From Aegilops tauschii subsp. strangulata (Eukaryota; Streptophyta; Magnoliopsida; Poales; Poaceae): a stretch of 64,000 bases of DNA. The notes below the pieces were generated by a model that saw nothing but the letters and a program-made list of their open reading frames with translations, was not told the origin of the DNA and ran no database searches. Location: assembly GCF_002575655.3 (NCBI RefSeq), contig NC_053035.3, positions 89,429,322-89,493,321 of the forward strand, given 5' to 3'. Made by a program: the position numbers and the translations under genes. This document shows, piece by piece, positions 1-11,659 of the stretch (its first letter is position 1; the number at the start of each line of letters is the position of its first letter).

Positions 1-882
1 TTCACATGATCTACTTGATGTATGTTTTGGTGATCAACTTGCGGGTTCAGTGACCTTGTGAACTTATGCATAGGGGTTGGCACACGTTTTCGTCTTGACT
101 CTTCGGTAGAAACTTTGGGGCACTCTTTGAAGTTCTTTGTGTTGGTTGAATAGATGAATCTGAGATTGTGTGATGCATATCGTATAATCATACCCACGGA
201 TACTTGAGGTGACATTGGAGTATCTAGGTGACATTAGGGTTTTGGTTGATTTGTGTCTTAAGGTGTTGTTCTAGTACGAAATCTAGGATAGATCGAACGA
301 AAAGAATAGCTTCGTGTTATTTTACTACAGACTCTTGAATAGATCGATCAGAAAGGATAACTTTGAGGTGGTTTCGTACCCTACAATAATCTCTTCGTTT
401 GTTCTCCGCTATTAGTGACTTTGAAGTGACTCTTTGTTGCATTTTGAGGGATAGTTATATGATCCAATTATGTTATTATTGTTGAGAGAACTTGCACTAG
501 TGAAAGTATGAACCCTAGGCCTTGTTTCCTAGCATTGCAATACCGTTTGTGCTCACTTTTATCATTAGTTACCTTGCTGTTTTTATATTTTCAGATTACA
601 AAAACCTATATCTACCATCCATATTGCACTTGTATCACCATCTCTTCGCCGAACTAGTGCACCTATACAATTTACCATTGTATTGGGTGTGTTGGGGACA
701 CAAGAGACTCTTTGTTATTTGGTCGCAGGGTTGTTTGAGAGAGACCATCTTCATCCTACACCTCCCACGGATTGATAAACCTTAGGTCATCCACTTGAGG
801 GAAATTTTCTACTGTCCTACAAACCTCTACACTTGGAGGCCCAACAACGTCTACAAGAAGAAGGTTGTGTAGTAGACATCAC
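1..882 (+). mobile_element. Partial Gypsy-type LTR, 3' part, plus orientation
   Basis: This is the 3' part of an LTR resembling the Sabrina group of Triticeae Gypsy elements; the name is from memory. The segment reads through to a CA terminus in tagtagacatca at 871-882. No primer-binding site follows, so there is no internal domain on the right. Its first ~250 bases are a diverged inverted copy of about 883-1115, which shows that the next LTR is the same family in the opposite direction. The short ORFs here are incidental. The left part lies outside the window. Confidence 0.55.
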
Positions 883-1316
883 ACCTAGATACTCCAGTGT
901 CAGCACAAGTATCCGTGAGTTAATTATACGATACGCATCAAACAATTTCAATTCATAATACTCGATCCAAAACAAAGAATCTCAAAGAGTTCCCCAAGAT
1001 ATCTACCGAAGAAACAAAGACGAGAACGCGCATCAACCCCTATGCATAGATTACCCCAATGTCACCTCACGAATCCTTGAGTTGAGTGCCAATACATATA
1101 TGGAGTGAATCAAAATAATACCCCATTGTCACCACGGGTATTCATATGCAAGACATATATCAAGTGCTCTCAAATCCATAAAAGTATTCAATCCGATAAG
1201 AATGAAATCTCAAAGGGAAAACTCAATTCATCACAACGAGATAGAGACGGAGAAACACCATATGATCCAACTATATTAACAAAGCCCCCGATATATCAAG
1301 ATCGTGCCATCAAGAA

Positions 1317-1360
<44 letters not shown>

Positions 1361-1921
1361 AACACATAGCTACTAGTACAAACCCTCAGCCCCGAGGGTG
1401 GACTACTCCCTCTTCATCATGGTGGGCGCCGGGATGATAAAGATGTCCACCGGTGATGATTTTCCCCTCCGGCGGAGTGCCAGAACGGGATCTAGATTGT
1501 TTTTTCGTGGCTACAGAGGCTTGCGGCAACGGAACTTCTGATCTAGGGTTATTTCTGGGGGTTTTGGTATTTATAGGATTTTTCAGCATTGGAATCACGC
1601 GAAGATGGGCCATGAGGAGGGCACAACCCACCAGGGCGTGCCTGGGCCCCCTGGCGCGCCCCGGTGTCTTGTGCCCTACACCTTCATCTTCTGGCCCTTC
1701 CACGAAGCTTCGGGGGTCTCTTTTGTTCCAAAAAAATCATCAAAAAGTTTCAGCTCATTTGGAGAACTTTCATTTCTGCACAAAAAACAACACCACGGTA
1801 GTTCTGCTGAAAACAACGTCAGTCCGGGTTAGTTCCATCCAAATCATACCAAAACCATATAAAATTGTTGTAAACATGGCATGAATACTTCATAAATTAT
1901 AGATACGTTGGAGACGTATCA
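883..1921 (-). mobile_element. Truncated Gypsy-type LTR, minus orientation
   Basis: Read on the minus strand this begins at 1921 with TGATACGTCTCCAACGTATC, a terminus typical of several Triticeae Gypsy LTRs, and runs left for about 1.04 kb before stopping abruptly at the junction with the preceding LTR. It contains a TATA-like stretch (plus-strand tatttatagg near 1570) and a GA microsatellite. The 3' third of the LTR is missing. ORFs on either strand look like shadows in LTR sequence. Orientation is clear; the family name is uncertain. Confidence 0.6.
1320..1357. repeat. (GA)n microsatellite inside the LTR
   Basis: An uninterrupted GA dinucleotide run of about 38 bases lies inside the minus-strand LTR. 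Related LTRs carry GA tracts at this place, so it is probably family-inherited and length-polymorphic. Confidence 0.9.
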
Positions 1922-2427
1922 CGGCGTGTTTGACCGACTGTGTCGGGTGCGACGTGTATGCGACAGGCGTGTTGTAATTGTACCGCCTTTTTGTTTTGAA
2001 CTTGTAAATTGTAACATTTGGTTTTGCTCCTTGGCACGCTCTACTGATAGCAATCCCGATTGAAAAGACCAGGGCGTGGGAGTTTAGCCTATTATCCAGA
2101 CCACTATATATAGTATCAAAATAACTTTGAATATTGGCCGTTGGATGAAATGGATCCAACGGTGGAAAAGTGGTAAATTCGAATGGTATTGGTCATTAAC
2201 CTTCATTACATCAGGTTTTGCCACGAGTACTATCTAGAATATTCTACTCAAGATGAGGGAAAGTCGTAATATAAACAAACGTTAAAGTAAAGACACTTCT
2301 CATTGTTCTAGATTATTCCTTATTTTAATTCTCCAACTGTTTCAATTTAGAGAATCGCCATTCATTTTTGTTATAAAGTATCATTTAATTTATATAATAT
2401 GCACAAAATACAACCACTTCTCATTTG
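1922..2427. other. Unclassified DNA between LTRs
   Basis: About 500 bases with no convincing ORF or element ends. It is the target into which the solo LTR at 2433-10470 inserted, with gtcta duplicated at 2428-2432 and 10471-10475. Nothing further is recognised. Confidence 0.5.
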
Positions 2428-2432
2428 GTCTA

Positions 2433-3192
2433 TGTCGGGGAGAGGTTGGAGCTAAGGGAAACCCTCCAAAACCCAGGTTCGAACACTGGGGGCCCTTTCC
2501 GCTACCTAGCAACCTGACGATGACCTTGGCATGAGTAGAGCACAATGGGGATGCACGCAAGGCACGACAGGGACACGAGGAGCTTCCCAGGTTTCGGGCA
2601 CCGAGCAGTGTAAAACCCTACTCCTGCTTGTCCGAGATTGCTCTGGGATGGTACACTAGTGTTATAAGGTAGGCGAAGGTGAAGTCCCCCTCTAAGAGTA
2701 GCGTTGCCCCTTATATAGCTGCCTTGGTCCTCTTCCCCCAAAATATTGGCGGGAAGGGTTGCCACAGAATGGCAATTCAAAGTAGGACAAGCGCTCAGCC
2801 CTATCCTGACAAAAGCGGTCTTCGCCTGAAAAGACGCCATCCATGACGCGCTAGTGGGCTCGCCGATGACATCTGCCCTAGCGCGTCGTGTCATCATGGT
2901 CTTCTTGCACTGAATTGGTAAGCTTTGGAACTTGCGTTGGGGGAGATAATCGCCACTACTCCTTTATCACTGAAAGAGGAAACCTTTCCTAACCGCACCT
3001 GTTGGCATGACCCCTGCTATTGTCGTCCTGGGCAGGCACGTCACCCACGTGGTGGGCACGCGGCTACACGGCGAGTGCTACACAGCTTCCCCATGCAGAG
3101 GGCCTCGCGGGAGGTTGCCTCACGAGAGAGGCCTCGCGACGCTGCTTGATGTAGGAGATGGTCCTTGGTAGATCTTCCTTCGCGGAGGGGGT
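2433..3192 (-). mobile_element. Solo LTR (Gypsy, ~0.9 kb type), left piece
   Basis: This is the larger piece of a minus-strand solo LTR whose other end is at 10334-10470. The LTR has TG and CA termini (tgtcgggg at 2433, gtcgaca ending at 10470) and is flanked by a perfect 5 bp duplication, gtcta. Removing the nested element leaves an LTR of about 897 bp. It is related to the LTR at 55511-56418: both carry a stretch encoding, in one frame, a peptide like FQAKTAFVRI, and a TATATA box. No internal region survives, so recombination between two LTRs is inferred. Confidence 0.8.
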
Positions 3193-4776
3193 TGATACGT
3201 CTCCAACGTATCTATAATTTTTGATTGCTCCATGCTATTATATATTCTGTTTTGGATGTTTAATGGACTTTATTATACACTTTTATATTATTTTTGGGAC
3301 TAACCTATTAACCCAAGGCCCAGTGCAAATTGCTGTTTTTTTGCCTATTTCAGTGTTTCGCAGAAAAGGAATATCAAACGGAGTCCAAACGGAATGAAAC
3401 CTTTGGGAGAGTTATTTTTGGAAAAAACATGATCCAGAGGACTTGGAGTGGATGTCAAGCAATCAACGAGGAGGCCACGAGGCAGGGGGCGCGCCTACCC
3501 CCCTGGGCGCGCCCTCCACCCTCGTGGACCCCTCGTGGCTCCACCAACCTACTTCTTCCTCCTATATATACCTACGTGCCCCAAAACCATCTAGGAGCAC
3601 CACGAAAACCTAATTCCACCGCCGCAACCTTCTGTACCCGTGAGATCCCATCTTGGGGCCTTTTCTGGCGCTCTACCGGAGGGGGCATCGATCACGGAGG
3701 GCTTCTACATCAACACCATAGCCTCTCCGATGATGTGCGAGTAGTTTACCACAGACCTTCGGGTCCATAGTTATTAGCTAGATGAATTCTTCTCTCTCTT
3801 TGGATCTCAATACAAAGTTCTCCTTGATCTTCTTGGAGATATATTTGATGTAACTCTTTTTTGTGGTGTGTTTGTCGAGATCCGATGAATTGGGGTTTAT
3901 GATCAAGATTATCTATGAACAATATTTGAATCTTCTCTGAATTCTTTAATGTATGATTGGTTATCTTTGCAAGTATCTTCGAATTATAAGTTTGGTTTGG
4001 CCTACTAGACTGATCTTTCTTGTAATGGGAGAAGTGCTTAGCTTTGGGTTCAATCATGCGGTGCTCGATCCCAGTGACAGTAGGGGAAACGACACGTATT
4101 GTATTGTTGCCATCAAGGATAAAAAGATGGGGTTTATATCATATTGCATGAGTTTATCCCTCTACATTATGTCATCTTACCTAATGCGTTACTCTGTTCT
4201 TATGAACTTAATACTCTAGATGCATGCTGGATAGCGGTCGATGTGTGGAGTAATAGTAGTAGATGCAGGTAGGAGTCGGTCTACTTGTCGCGGACGTGAT
4301 GCCTATATACATGATCATGCCTAGATATTCTCATAATTATGCTCTTTTCTATCAATTGCTCGACAGTAATTTGTTCACCCATCGTAATACTTATGCTATC
4401 TTGAGAGAAGCCACTAGTGAAACCTATGGCCCCCGGGTCTATTCTCCATCATATTAATCTCCCGTCAACAAGCTATCTCTTTCTTTGTTTACTTTGCAAT
4501 CTTTACTTTTAATCTTTATCATAAAAATACCAAAAATATTATCTTATCATCTCTATCAGATCTCACTTTTGCAAGTGGCCGTGAAGGGATTGACAACCCC
4601 TTTATCGCGTTGGTTGCAAGGTTCTTATTTCTTTGTGTAGGTACGAGGGACTTGCGTGTGGCCTCCTACTGGATTGATACCTTGGTTTTCAAAAACTGAG
4701 GGAAATACTTACGCTACTTTGCTGCATCACCCTTTCCTCTTCAAGGGAAAACCAACGTAGTGCTCAAGAGGTAGCA
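3193..4776 (+). repeat. 5' LTR of element 1
   Basis: Begins TGATACGTCTCC and ends GGTAGCA. It contains a TATATATA promoter-like box near 3562. The short ORFs in it recur in the 3' LTR and in the LTRs of element 2 and are not genes. Confidence 0.9.
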
Positions 4777-4787
4777 AGAAGGATTTC

Positions 4788-4805
4788 TAGCGCTGTTGCC
4801 GGGGA
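4788..4805 (+). promoter_or_regulatory. Primer-binding site, element 1
   Basis: tagcgctgttgccgggga starts 12 bases after the 5' LTR and matches the plant tRNA-Asp type primer site tggcgccgttgccgggga with two changes. It marks the plus orientation of the element. Confidence 0.8.
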
Positions 4806-4994
4806 GTCTACGCACAAGTCAAGACATACCAAGTACCCATCACAAACTCTTATCCCTCGCATTACATTATTTTCCATTTGCCTCTTGTTTTCCTCTCCCC
4901 CACTTCACCCTTGCCGTTTTATTCGCCCTCTTTTTCCATTCGCCTCTTTTTTGCTTGCTTCTTGTTTGCTTGTGTGTTGGATTGCTTGCTTGTC

Positions 4995-7052
4995 ATGATG
5001 GCTCAAGATAATACTAAATTGTGTGACTTTGCCAATACCAACAATAATGATTTTTTTAGCACTCCGATTGCTCCTCTTACCGATGCTGAATCTTGTGAAA
5101 TTGATGCTGCTTTGCTGAATCTTGTCATGAAAGATCAATTCGCTGGCATTCCTAGTGAAGATGTCGCTACCCATCTGAATAGCTTTGTTGATTTGTGTGA
5201 TATGCAAAAGAAGAAAGATGTGGATAACGATATTGTTAAATTGAAGCTATTTCCTTTTTCGCTTAGAGACTGTGCTAAAACTTGGTTTTCGTCTTTGCCT
5301 AAAAATAGTATTGATTCTTAGAATAAGTGCAAAGATGCTTTTATCTCTAAGTATTTTCCTCCCGCTAAGATCATCTCTCTTAGAAACGATATTATGAACT
5401 TTAAGCAAATTGATCATGAACATGTTGCACAAGCTTGGGAGAGAATGAAATTAATGATACGTAATTTCCCTACACATGGTTTGAATTTATGGATGATTAT
5501 ACAAAAAAATTATGCCGGATTGAACTTTGCTTCTAGAAATCTTTTAGATTCGGCCGCGGGAGGCACTTTTATGGAAATCACTTTAGGAGAAGCTACTAAA
5601 CTCCTAGATAATATTATGGTCAATTATTCTCAATGGCACACTGAAAGATCTACTAGTAAAAAGGTGCATGCAATTGAAGAGATTAATGTTTTGAGTGGAA
5701 AGATGGATGAACTTATGAAATTGTTTGCTAATAAGGGTGTTTCTTCTGATCGCAATGATATGCCTTTGTCTACCTTGATTGAGAATAATAATGAGTCCAT
5801 GGATGTGAATTTTGTTGGTAGGAATAATTTTGGTAACAACGCATATAGAGGAAACTTTAATCCTAGGCCGTTTCCTAGTAATTCCTCTAATAATTATGGT
5901 AATTCCTACAACAACTCTTATGGAAATTTTAATAAGATGCCCTCTGATTTTGAAACTAGTGTTAAAGAATTTATGATTTCTCAAAAGAATTTCAATGCTT
6001 TGCTTGAAGAAAAATTGCCTAAGATTGATGAATTGGCTAGGAACGTGGATAGAATTTCTCTTGATGTTGATTCTTTGAAAATTAGATCTATTCCACCTAA
6101 GCATGATATCAATTAGTCTCTCAAGGCTATGAGAATTTCCATTGATGAGTGCAAAGAAAGAACTGCTAGGTTGCATGCTAAAAAAGATTGCTTTATGAAA
6201 GCGTGTTCTTCTAGTTTTCATGATAATAAGGATGAAGATCTAAAAGTGATTGATGTGTCCCCTATTAAATCTTTGTTTTGCAATATGAATCTTGATAATG
6301 GTGGGACTGGAGATGAGTCAACTTTAGTTAAAAGGCGTCCCAATGATCCGGAGTTTTTAGATCTTGATGCAAAATTTGGTAAAAGTGGGATTGAAGAGGT
6401 CAAAACTTTAGATAGCAATGAACCCACTATCTTGGATTACAAGGAATTTAATTATGATAATTTTTATTTAATAGATTGTATCTCCTTGTTGCAATCCGTG
6501 CTAAATTCTCTGCATGCTTATAGTCAAAATAAAGCTTTTACTAAACATACCGTTGATGCTTTAATGCAATCTTATGAAGAAAAACTTGAATTGGAAGTTT
6601 CTATCCCTAGAATACTTTATGATGAGTGGGAACCTACTATTAAAATTAAAATTAAGGATCATGAATGCTATGCTTTGTGTGATTTGGGTGCTAGTGTTTC
6701 CACAATTCCAAAAACTTTGTGTGATTTGCTAGGTTTCCGTGAATTTGATGATTGTTCCTTAAACTTGCACCTTGCGGATTCCACCATTAAGAAACCTATG
6801 GGAAGAATTAATGATGTTCTTATTGTTATAAATAGGAATTGTGTGCCCATAGATTTCATTGTTCTTGATATAGATTGCAATCCTTCATGTCCTATTATTC
6901 TTGGTAGACCTTTCCTTAGAACGATTAGTGCAATTATTGATATGAAGGAAGGAAATATTAGATTCCAATTTCTGTTAAGGAAAGGCATGGAACACTTTCC
7001 AAGAAAGAAAATAAAATTACCTTATGAATCTATTATGAGAGCTACTTATTGA
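4995..7052 (+). pseudogene. Gag-protease polyprotein of element 1, two in-frame stops
   Basis: One frame of 686 codons runs from the ATG at 4995 to the TGA at 7050-7052, broken only by TAG at 5319-5321 (where the family has Trp, after KNSIDS) and TAG at 6114-6116. The N-terminal ~300 residues look like a Retrotrans_gag domain (LRDCAKTWFSSLP, then FISKYFPP, then AWERMKLMIRNFP). A low-complexity Asn-rich stretch follows at about 6.0 kb. The last ~160 residues resemble a retroviral-type aspartic protease (CDLGASVSTIP with the usual DxGAS replaced by DLGAS, and a C-terminal ILGRPFLRT). No zinc knuckle or polymerase follows. Both breaks are TAG, consistent with G-to-A or C-to-T decay. Read-through would restore one protein, but I infer a pseudogene. 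Confidence 0.85.
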
Positions 7053-8744
7053 TTGCCTACCAAAGATGGCAACACCTAGATCTATCCTTGCCTTTATGCC
7101 TAGCTAGGGGCGTTAAACGATAGCGCTTGTTGGGAGGCAACCCAATTTTATTTTAGTTTTTTGCTTTTGGTTCTATTTAGGAATAAATAATCCATCTAGC
7201 TTCTGTTTAGATGTGGTTTGTGTTTTAGTTAGTGTTTGTGCCAAGTAGAACCTTTGGGAAGACTTGGGGAAAGTCTTTGCGATCTTGCTGTAAAAACCAG
7301 AAACTTTAGCGCTCACGAGATTAGCTACAACTTTTTACTGGAGAATGCTCTTTGTTGATTTGCAGATGATTAATAGATAAATTCCTCACGTCCAGAAATT
7401 TATTTTAGAATTTTTGGAGTTCCAGAAGTTTGCGGTAGTTACAGATTACTACAGACTGTTCTGTTCTTGACAGATTCTGTTTTTTGCGTGTTGTTTGCTT
7501 ATTTTGATGAATCTATGGCTAGTAATGGAGCTTATGAACCATAGAAAAGTTGGAATGCAGTAGGTTTAACACCAATATAAATAAACAATGAGTTCATTAC
7601 AGTACCTTGAAGTGGTGTTTTGTTTTCTTTCGCTAACGGAGCTCACGAGATTTTCTATTAAGTTTTGTGTTGTGAAGTTTTCAAGTTTTGGGTAAAGATT
7701 TGATGGATTATGGAACAAGGAGTGGCAAGAGCCTAAGCTTGGGGATGCCCAAGGCACCCCAAGGTAAAATCCAAGGACACCAAAAAGCCTAAGCTTGAGG
7801 ATGCCCCGGAAGGCATCCCCTCTTTTGTCTTCGTCCATCGGTAACTTTACTTGGAGCTATATTTTTATTCACCACATGATATGTGTTTTGCTTGGAGTAT
7901 CTTGTATGATTTGAGTCTTTGCTTTTTAGTTCACCACAATCATCCTTGCTGTACACACCTTTTGAGAGAGAAACACATTATTCGGAATTTATTAGAATAC
8001 TTTATGTGCTTCACTTATATCTTTTGAGCTAAACAATTTTGCTCTAGTGCTTCACTTATATATTTTATAGCATGGTGGTGGTTATATTTTATAGAAATTA
8101 TTGATCTCTCATGCTTCACTTATATTATTTTGAGAGTCCTTTAGAACAGCATGTTAATTTGCTTTGGTTATAAAATTAGTCCTAATATGATAGGCATCCA
8201 AGATAAAAACTATAAAGTGCATTGAATACTAAGAGAAGTTTGATACTTGATAATTGTTTTGAAATATGAAGATGGTGATATTAGAGTCATGCTAGTTGAG
8301 TAGTTGTGAATTTGAGAAATACTTGTTCTAAAGTTTGTGATTCCCGTAGCATACACATATGGTGAACCGTTATTGCGTGAAGATTGAAAAAGTTTGAGAA
8401 CATCAAAAGTATGAAACAATTGCTTGGCTTGTCATTGGGGTTGTGCATGATTTTAATACTTTGTGTGGTGAAGATAGAGCATAGCCAGACTATATGATTT
8501 TGTAGGGATAACTTTCTTTGGCCATGTTATTTAGAGAAGACATGATTGCTTTGTTAGTATGCTTGAAGTATTATTATTTTCATGTCAATATTAAACTTTT
8601 ATCTTGAATCTTTCGGATCTGAACATTCATGCCACAATAAAGAGAAATACATTGAAGAATATGCTAAGTAGCATTCCACATCAAAAATTATGTTTTTATC
8701 ATTTACCTACTCGAGGACGAGCAGGAATTAAGCTTGGGGATGCT
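7053..8744 (+). other. 3' non-coding internal region and polypurine tract of element 1
   Basis: About 1.7 kb without a credible ORF. Near 7710-7830 it has direct short repeats around gcctaagcttggggatgccc. It ends in the purine-rich aagcttggggatgct immediately before the 3' LTR, a plausible plus-strand primer. It is colinear with 59335-62182 of element 2 but lacks about 1.14 kb present there. Confidence 0.75.
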
Positions 8745-10328
8745 TGATACGTCTCCAACGTATCTATAATTTTTTATTGCTCCATGCTATTATATATTCT
8801 GTTTTGGATGTTTAATGGGCTTTATTATACACTTTTATATTATTTTTGGGACTAACCTATTAACCCAAGGCCCAGTGCAAATTGCTGTTCTTTTGCCTAT
8901 TTCAGTGTTTCGCAGAAAAGGAATATCAAACGGAGTCCAAACGGAATGAAACCTTCGGGAGAGTTATTTTTGGAACAAACGTGATCTAGAGGACTTGGAG
9001 TGGACGTTAAGCAATCAACAAGGAGGCCACGAGGCAGGGGGCGTGCCTACCCCCCTGGGCGCGCCCTCCACCCTCATGGCCCCCTCGTGGCTCCACCGAC
9101 CTACTTCTTCCTCCTATATATACCTACCTACGTACCCCAAAACCATCCAGGAGCACCACGAAAACCTAATTCCACCACCGCAACCTTCTGTACCTGTGAG
9201 ATCCCATCTTGGGGCCTTTTCCGGCGCTCTGCCGGAGAAGGCATCGATCACGGAGGGCTTCTACATCAACACCATAGCGTCTCCGATGATGTGCGAGTAG
9301 TTTACCACAGACCTTCGGGTCCATAGTTAATAGCTAGATGGCTTCTTCTCTCTCTTTGGATCTCAATACAAAGTTCTCCTCGATCTTCTTGGAGATCTAT
9401 TTGATGTAACTCTTTTTGCGGTGTGTTTGTCCAGATCCGATGAATTGCGGGTTTATGATCAAGATTATCTATGAACAATATTTGAATCTTCTCTGAATTC
9501 TTTTATGTATGATTGGTTATCTTTGCAAGTCTCTTCGAATTATCAGTTTGGTTTGGCCTACTAGATTGATCTTTCTTGCAATGGGAGAAGTGCTTAGCTT
9601 TGGGTTCAATCATGCGGTGCTCGATCCCAGTGACAGTAGGGGAAACGACACGTATTGTATTGTTGCCATCGAGGATAAAAAGATGGGGCTTATATCATAT
9701 TGCATGAGTTTATCCCTCTACATCATGTCATCTTACCTAATGCGTTACTCTGTTCTTATGAACTTAATACTCTAGATGCATGTTGGATAGCGGTCGATGT
9801 GTGGAGTAATAGTAGATGCAGGCAGGAGTCGGTCTACTTGTCACGGACGTGATGCCTATATACATGATCATGCCTAGATATTCTCATAATTATGCTCTTT
9901 TCTATCAATTGCTCGACAGTAATTTGTTCACCCACCGTAATACTTATGCTATCTTGAGAGAAGCCACTAGTGAAACCTATGGCCCCCGGGTCTATTCTCC
10001 ATCATATTAATCTCCCGTCAACAAGATATCTCTTTCTTTGTTTACTTTGCAATCTTTACTTTTAATCTTTATCATAAAAATACCAAAAATATTATCTTAT
10101 CATCTCTATCAGATCTCACTTTTGCAAGTGGCCGTGAAGGGATTGACAACGCCTTTATCGTGTTGGTTGCAAGGTTCTTATTTGTTTGTGTAGGTACGAG
10201 GGACTTGCGTGTGGCCTCCTACTGGATTGATACCTTGGTTCTCAAAAACTGAGGAAAATACTTACGCTACTTTGCTGCATCACCCTTTCCTCTTCAAGGG
10301 AAACCAACGCAGTTCACAAGAGGTAGCA
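8745..10328 (+). repeat. 3' LTR of element 1
   Basis: Same length as the 5' LTR (1584 bp), from TGATACGTCTCC to GGTAGCA, followed directly by the duplicated ggggt. It differs from the 5' copy by scattered substitutions and a 4 bp CTAC length change near 9127. Confidence 0.9.
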
Positions 10329-10333
10329 GGGGT

Positions 10334-10470
10334 CCTCGCGAGGCCCGGCCCTCGCGAGGTGTCTTACGTCCCGGCTCCCATGGCTGGGCCACCTCTTGAG
10401 CCTTCTCCGGCTGTCGCTTCTTGGGTCGCAGGAGAAGGCCCATGCTACCCTGGCTCCTACTAGGTCGACA
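10334..10470 (-). mobile_element. Solo LTR, right piece (5' end of the LTR)
   Basis: Minus-strand TGTCGACCTAG marks the LTR start at 10470, followed by the duplicated gtcta at 10471-10475. It contains two TCGCGAGG-type palindromes, also frequent in the related LTR at 55511-56418. It completes the solo LTR split by element 1. Confidence 0.8.
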
Positions 10471-10475
10471 GTCTA

Positions 10476-11659
10476 GAGTCGCCTTCTAGATTTTTTATCT
10501 TGCAAAGTAATTGGCATGTTTTTTATGTTTTGATTTAAAGACACCATAACATCTTCCTAGAGTCCAATACCATATATTAATAAAAAAATGTAGTCATATT
10601 TTGATTTTTAATGTAATGAACATTGATACTTAAACCTATATATTATATTTCCTTTTTGGTCTAAGAAAACTTTCGGTCTATTTATCATCTGCGAAGGTAA
10701 TACCATAACTGAAAATTTCATCAAGGTTCGTATATCACCTAGTGACGACTACAAGCATTCCGCGAGCTGAAGGTGCGCATCACACCTCCCTCATCAGCGT
10801 CGGGTAAACATTCTTATAGCACATAGTCGGGAAGTCGTCGTGTTAAGGCCCCGTATGACCAACACATAACGACAACAATTCTCGTTGATGAAGAGAAGTG
10901 TAGATCAGAAGGATCCAATCTGCGCACACACATACGCGGACAAATGAAGATCTGATCCAAGTGGATCCACCAAAGATAAACGCCGACCAATTCCCACGAG
11001 AACTGTGGACGCCGCATCCGCCCGTGTGGGACTAGTACGTGGACACTAATTCGGGAGCTGGTGTCCAAAGCTAGCTGTAGATGTCCAGTTACACTTCATA
11101 CGAAATGTGATGAAAGTGAACCAATTTGATGCAAATTTAAACAAACTGGACGATGTCCATTGATACTTGGATAATTTTTACATAAAAACATATTATATTT
11201 CGTCCGGTGAGCTCAAACCCCTAAAAAAGACTAACTACCCTATACGTGATGGTGACCTCGTATATATAGTGTATGTGGATTTCCAAATCATGTTTCACAT
11301 GAATTTGCAAGTTCAAACCGTGTCTTCTAGATATGAATTACGGGAGCCATGCATGGTTCCCAATTCAAATATTAGGGCCCGTTGATTCACAGGATTATGA
11401 AAATACATGAATAGGAAAGTATAGGATTGGAGTGGCATATCCACTTAAAATCTAATAGGATTAGCAAGGAGTGTTTTATGCCACGGGAAAATAGTAGGAA
11501 TTTTAAAAAGACATCGAATGCCTGGCAAACCCGCGAGCTCCCTTTCGACCGGCGGACATATTTCCTGCCTATCTGCTTCATCACGTGTCGCAGTGACGCA
11601 CACCCAGAAAGTGCCACCACCGAGGAGACTGCGGGGTTGGCTGTGTCGCCCCGAATGAG
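10476..11659. other. Unclassified DNA left of the F-box pseudogene
   Basis: AT-rich at first, then mixed. ORFs here are short and show no recognisable motif. Near 11384 the text gggcccgttgattcacagga resembles one end of a common cereal hAT-like MITE, but no partner end was found. Confidence 0.4.

Larger units (their letters stand above)
3193..10328 (+). mobile_element. Complete non-autonomous LTR retrotransposon (TR-GAG type, element 1)
   Basis: A full-length 7136 bp element with two 1584 bp LTRs (3193-4776 and 8745-10328) and a perfect 5 bp target duplication, ggggt, at 3188-3192 and 10329-10333. The internal domain has a tRNA-Asp-type primer site, one Gag-protease reading frame and about 1.7 kb of non-coding tail. 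There is no reverse transcriptase, RNase H or integrase, so movement must have used proteins from another element. The LTR ends resemble the Fatima/Sabrina group of wheat Gypsy elements; the exact family is not certain. By eye the first ~600 LTR bases differ at about 27 sites, so the insertion is not recent. Confidence 0.9.

Noticed and set aside
1386..1884. ORFs of 105 and 143 codons on opposite strands
   Set aside because: Both lie wholly in the minus-strand LTR and use GC-rich repeat text.
2470..2500. ggttcgaac text near a solo LTR end, resembling a tRNA B box
   Set aside because: No A box or tRNA fold around it; it lies at the LTR end and recurs as gttcgaac in the related LTR at 56381.
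3953..4457. Short plus-strand ORFs in the LTR, repeated at 9509-10010, 57480-57680 and 62937-63140
   Set aside because: They recur because the LTRs are copies. No domain, and lengths change with single mutations between copies.
11384..11560. One hAT-like MITE end upstream of the F-box relic
   Set aside because: No second end or 8 bp duplication was found, so it is not listed as an element.
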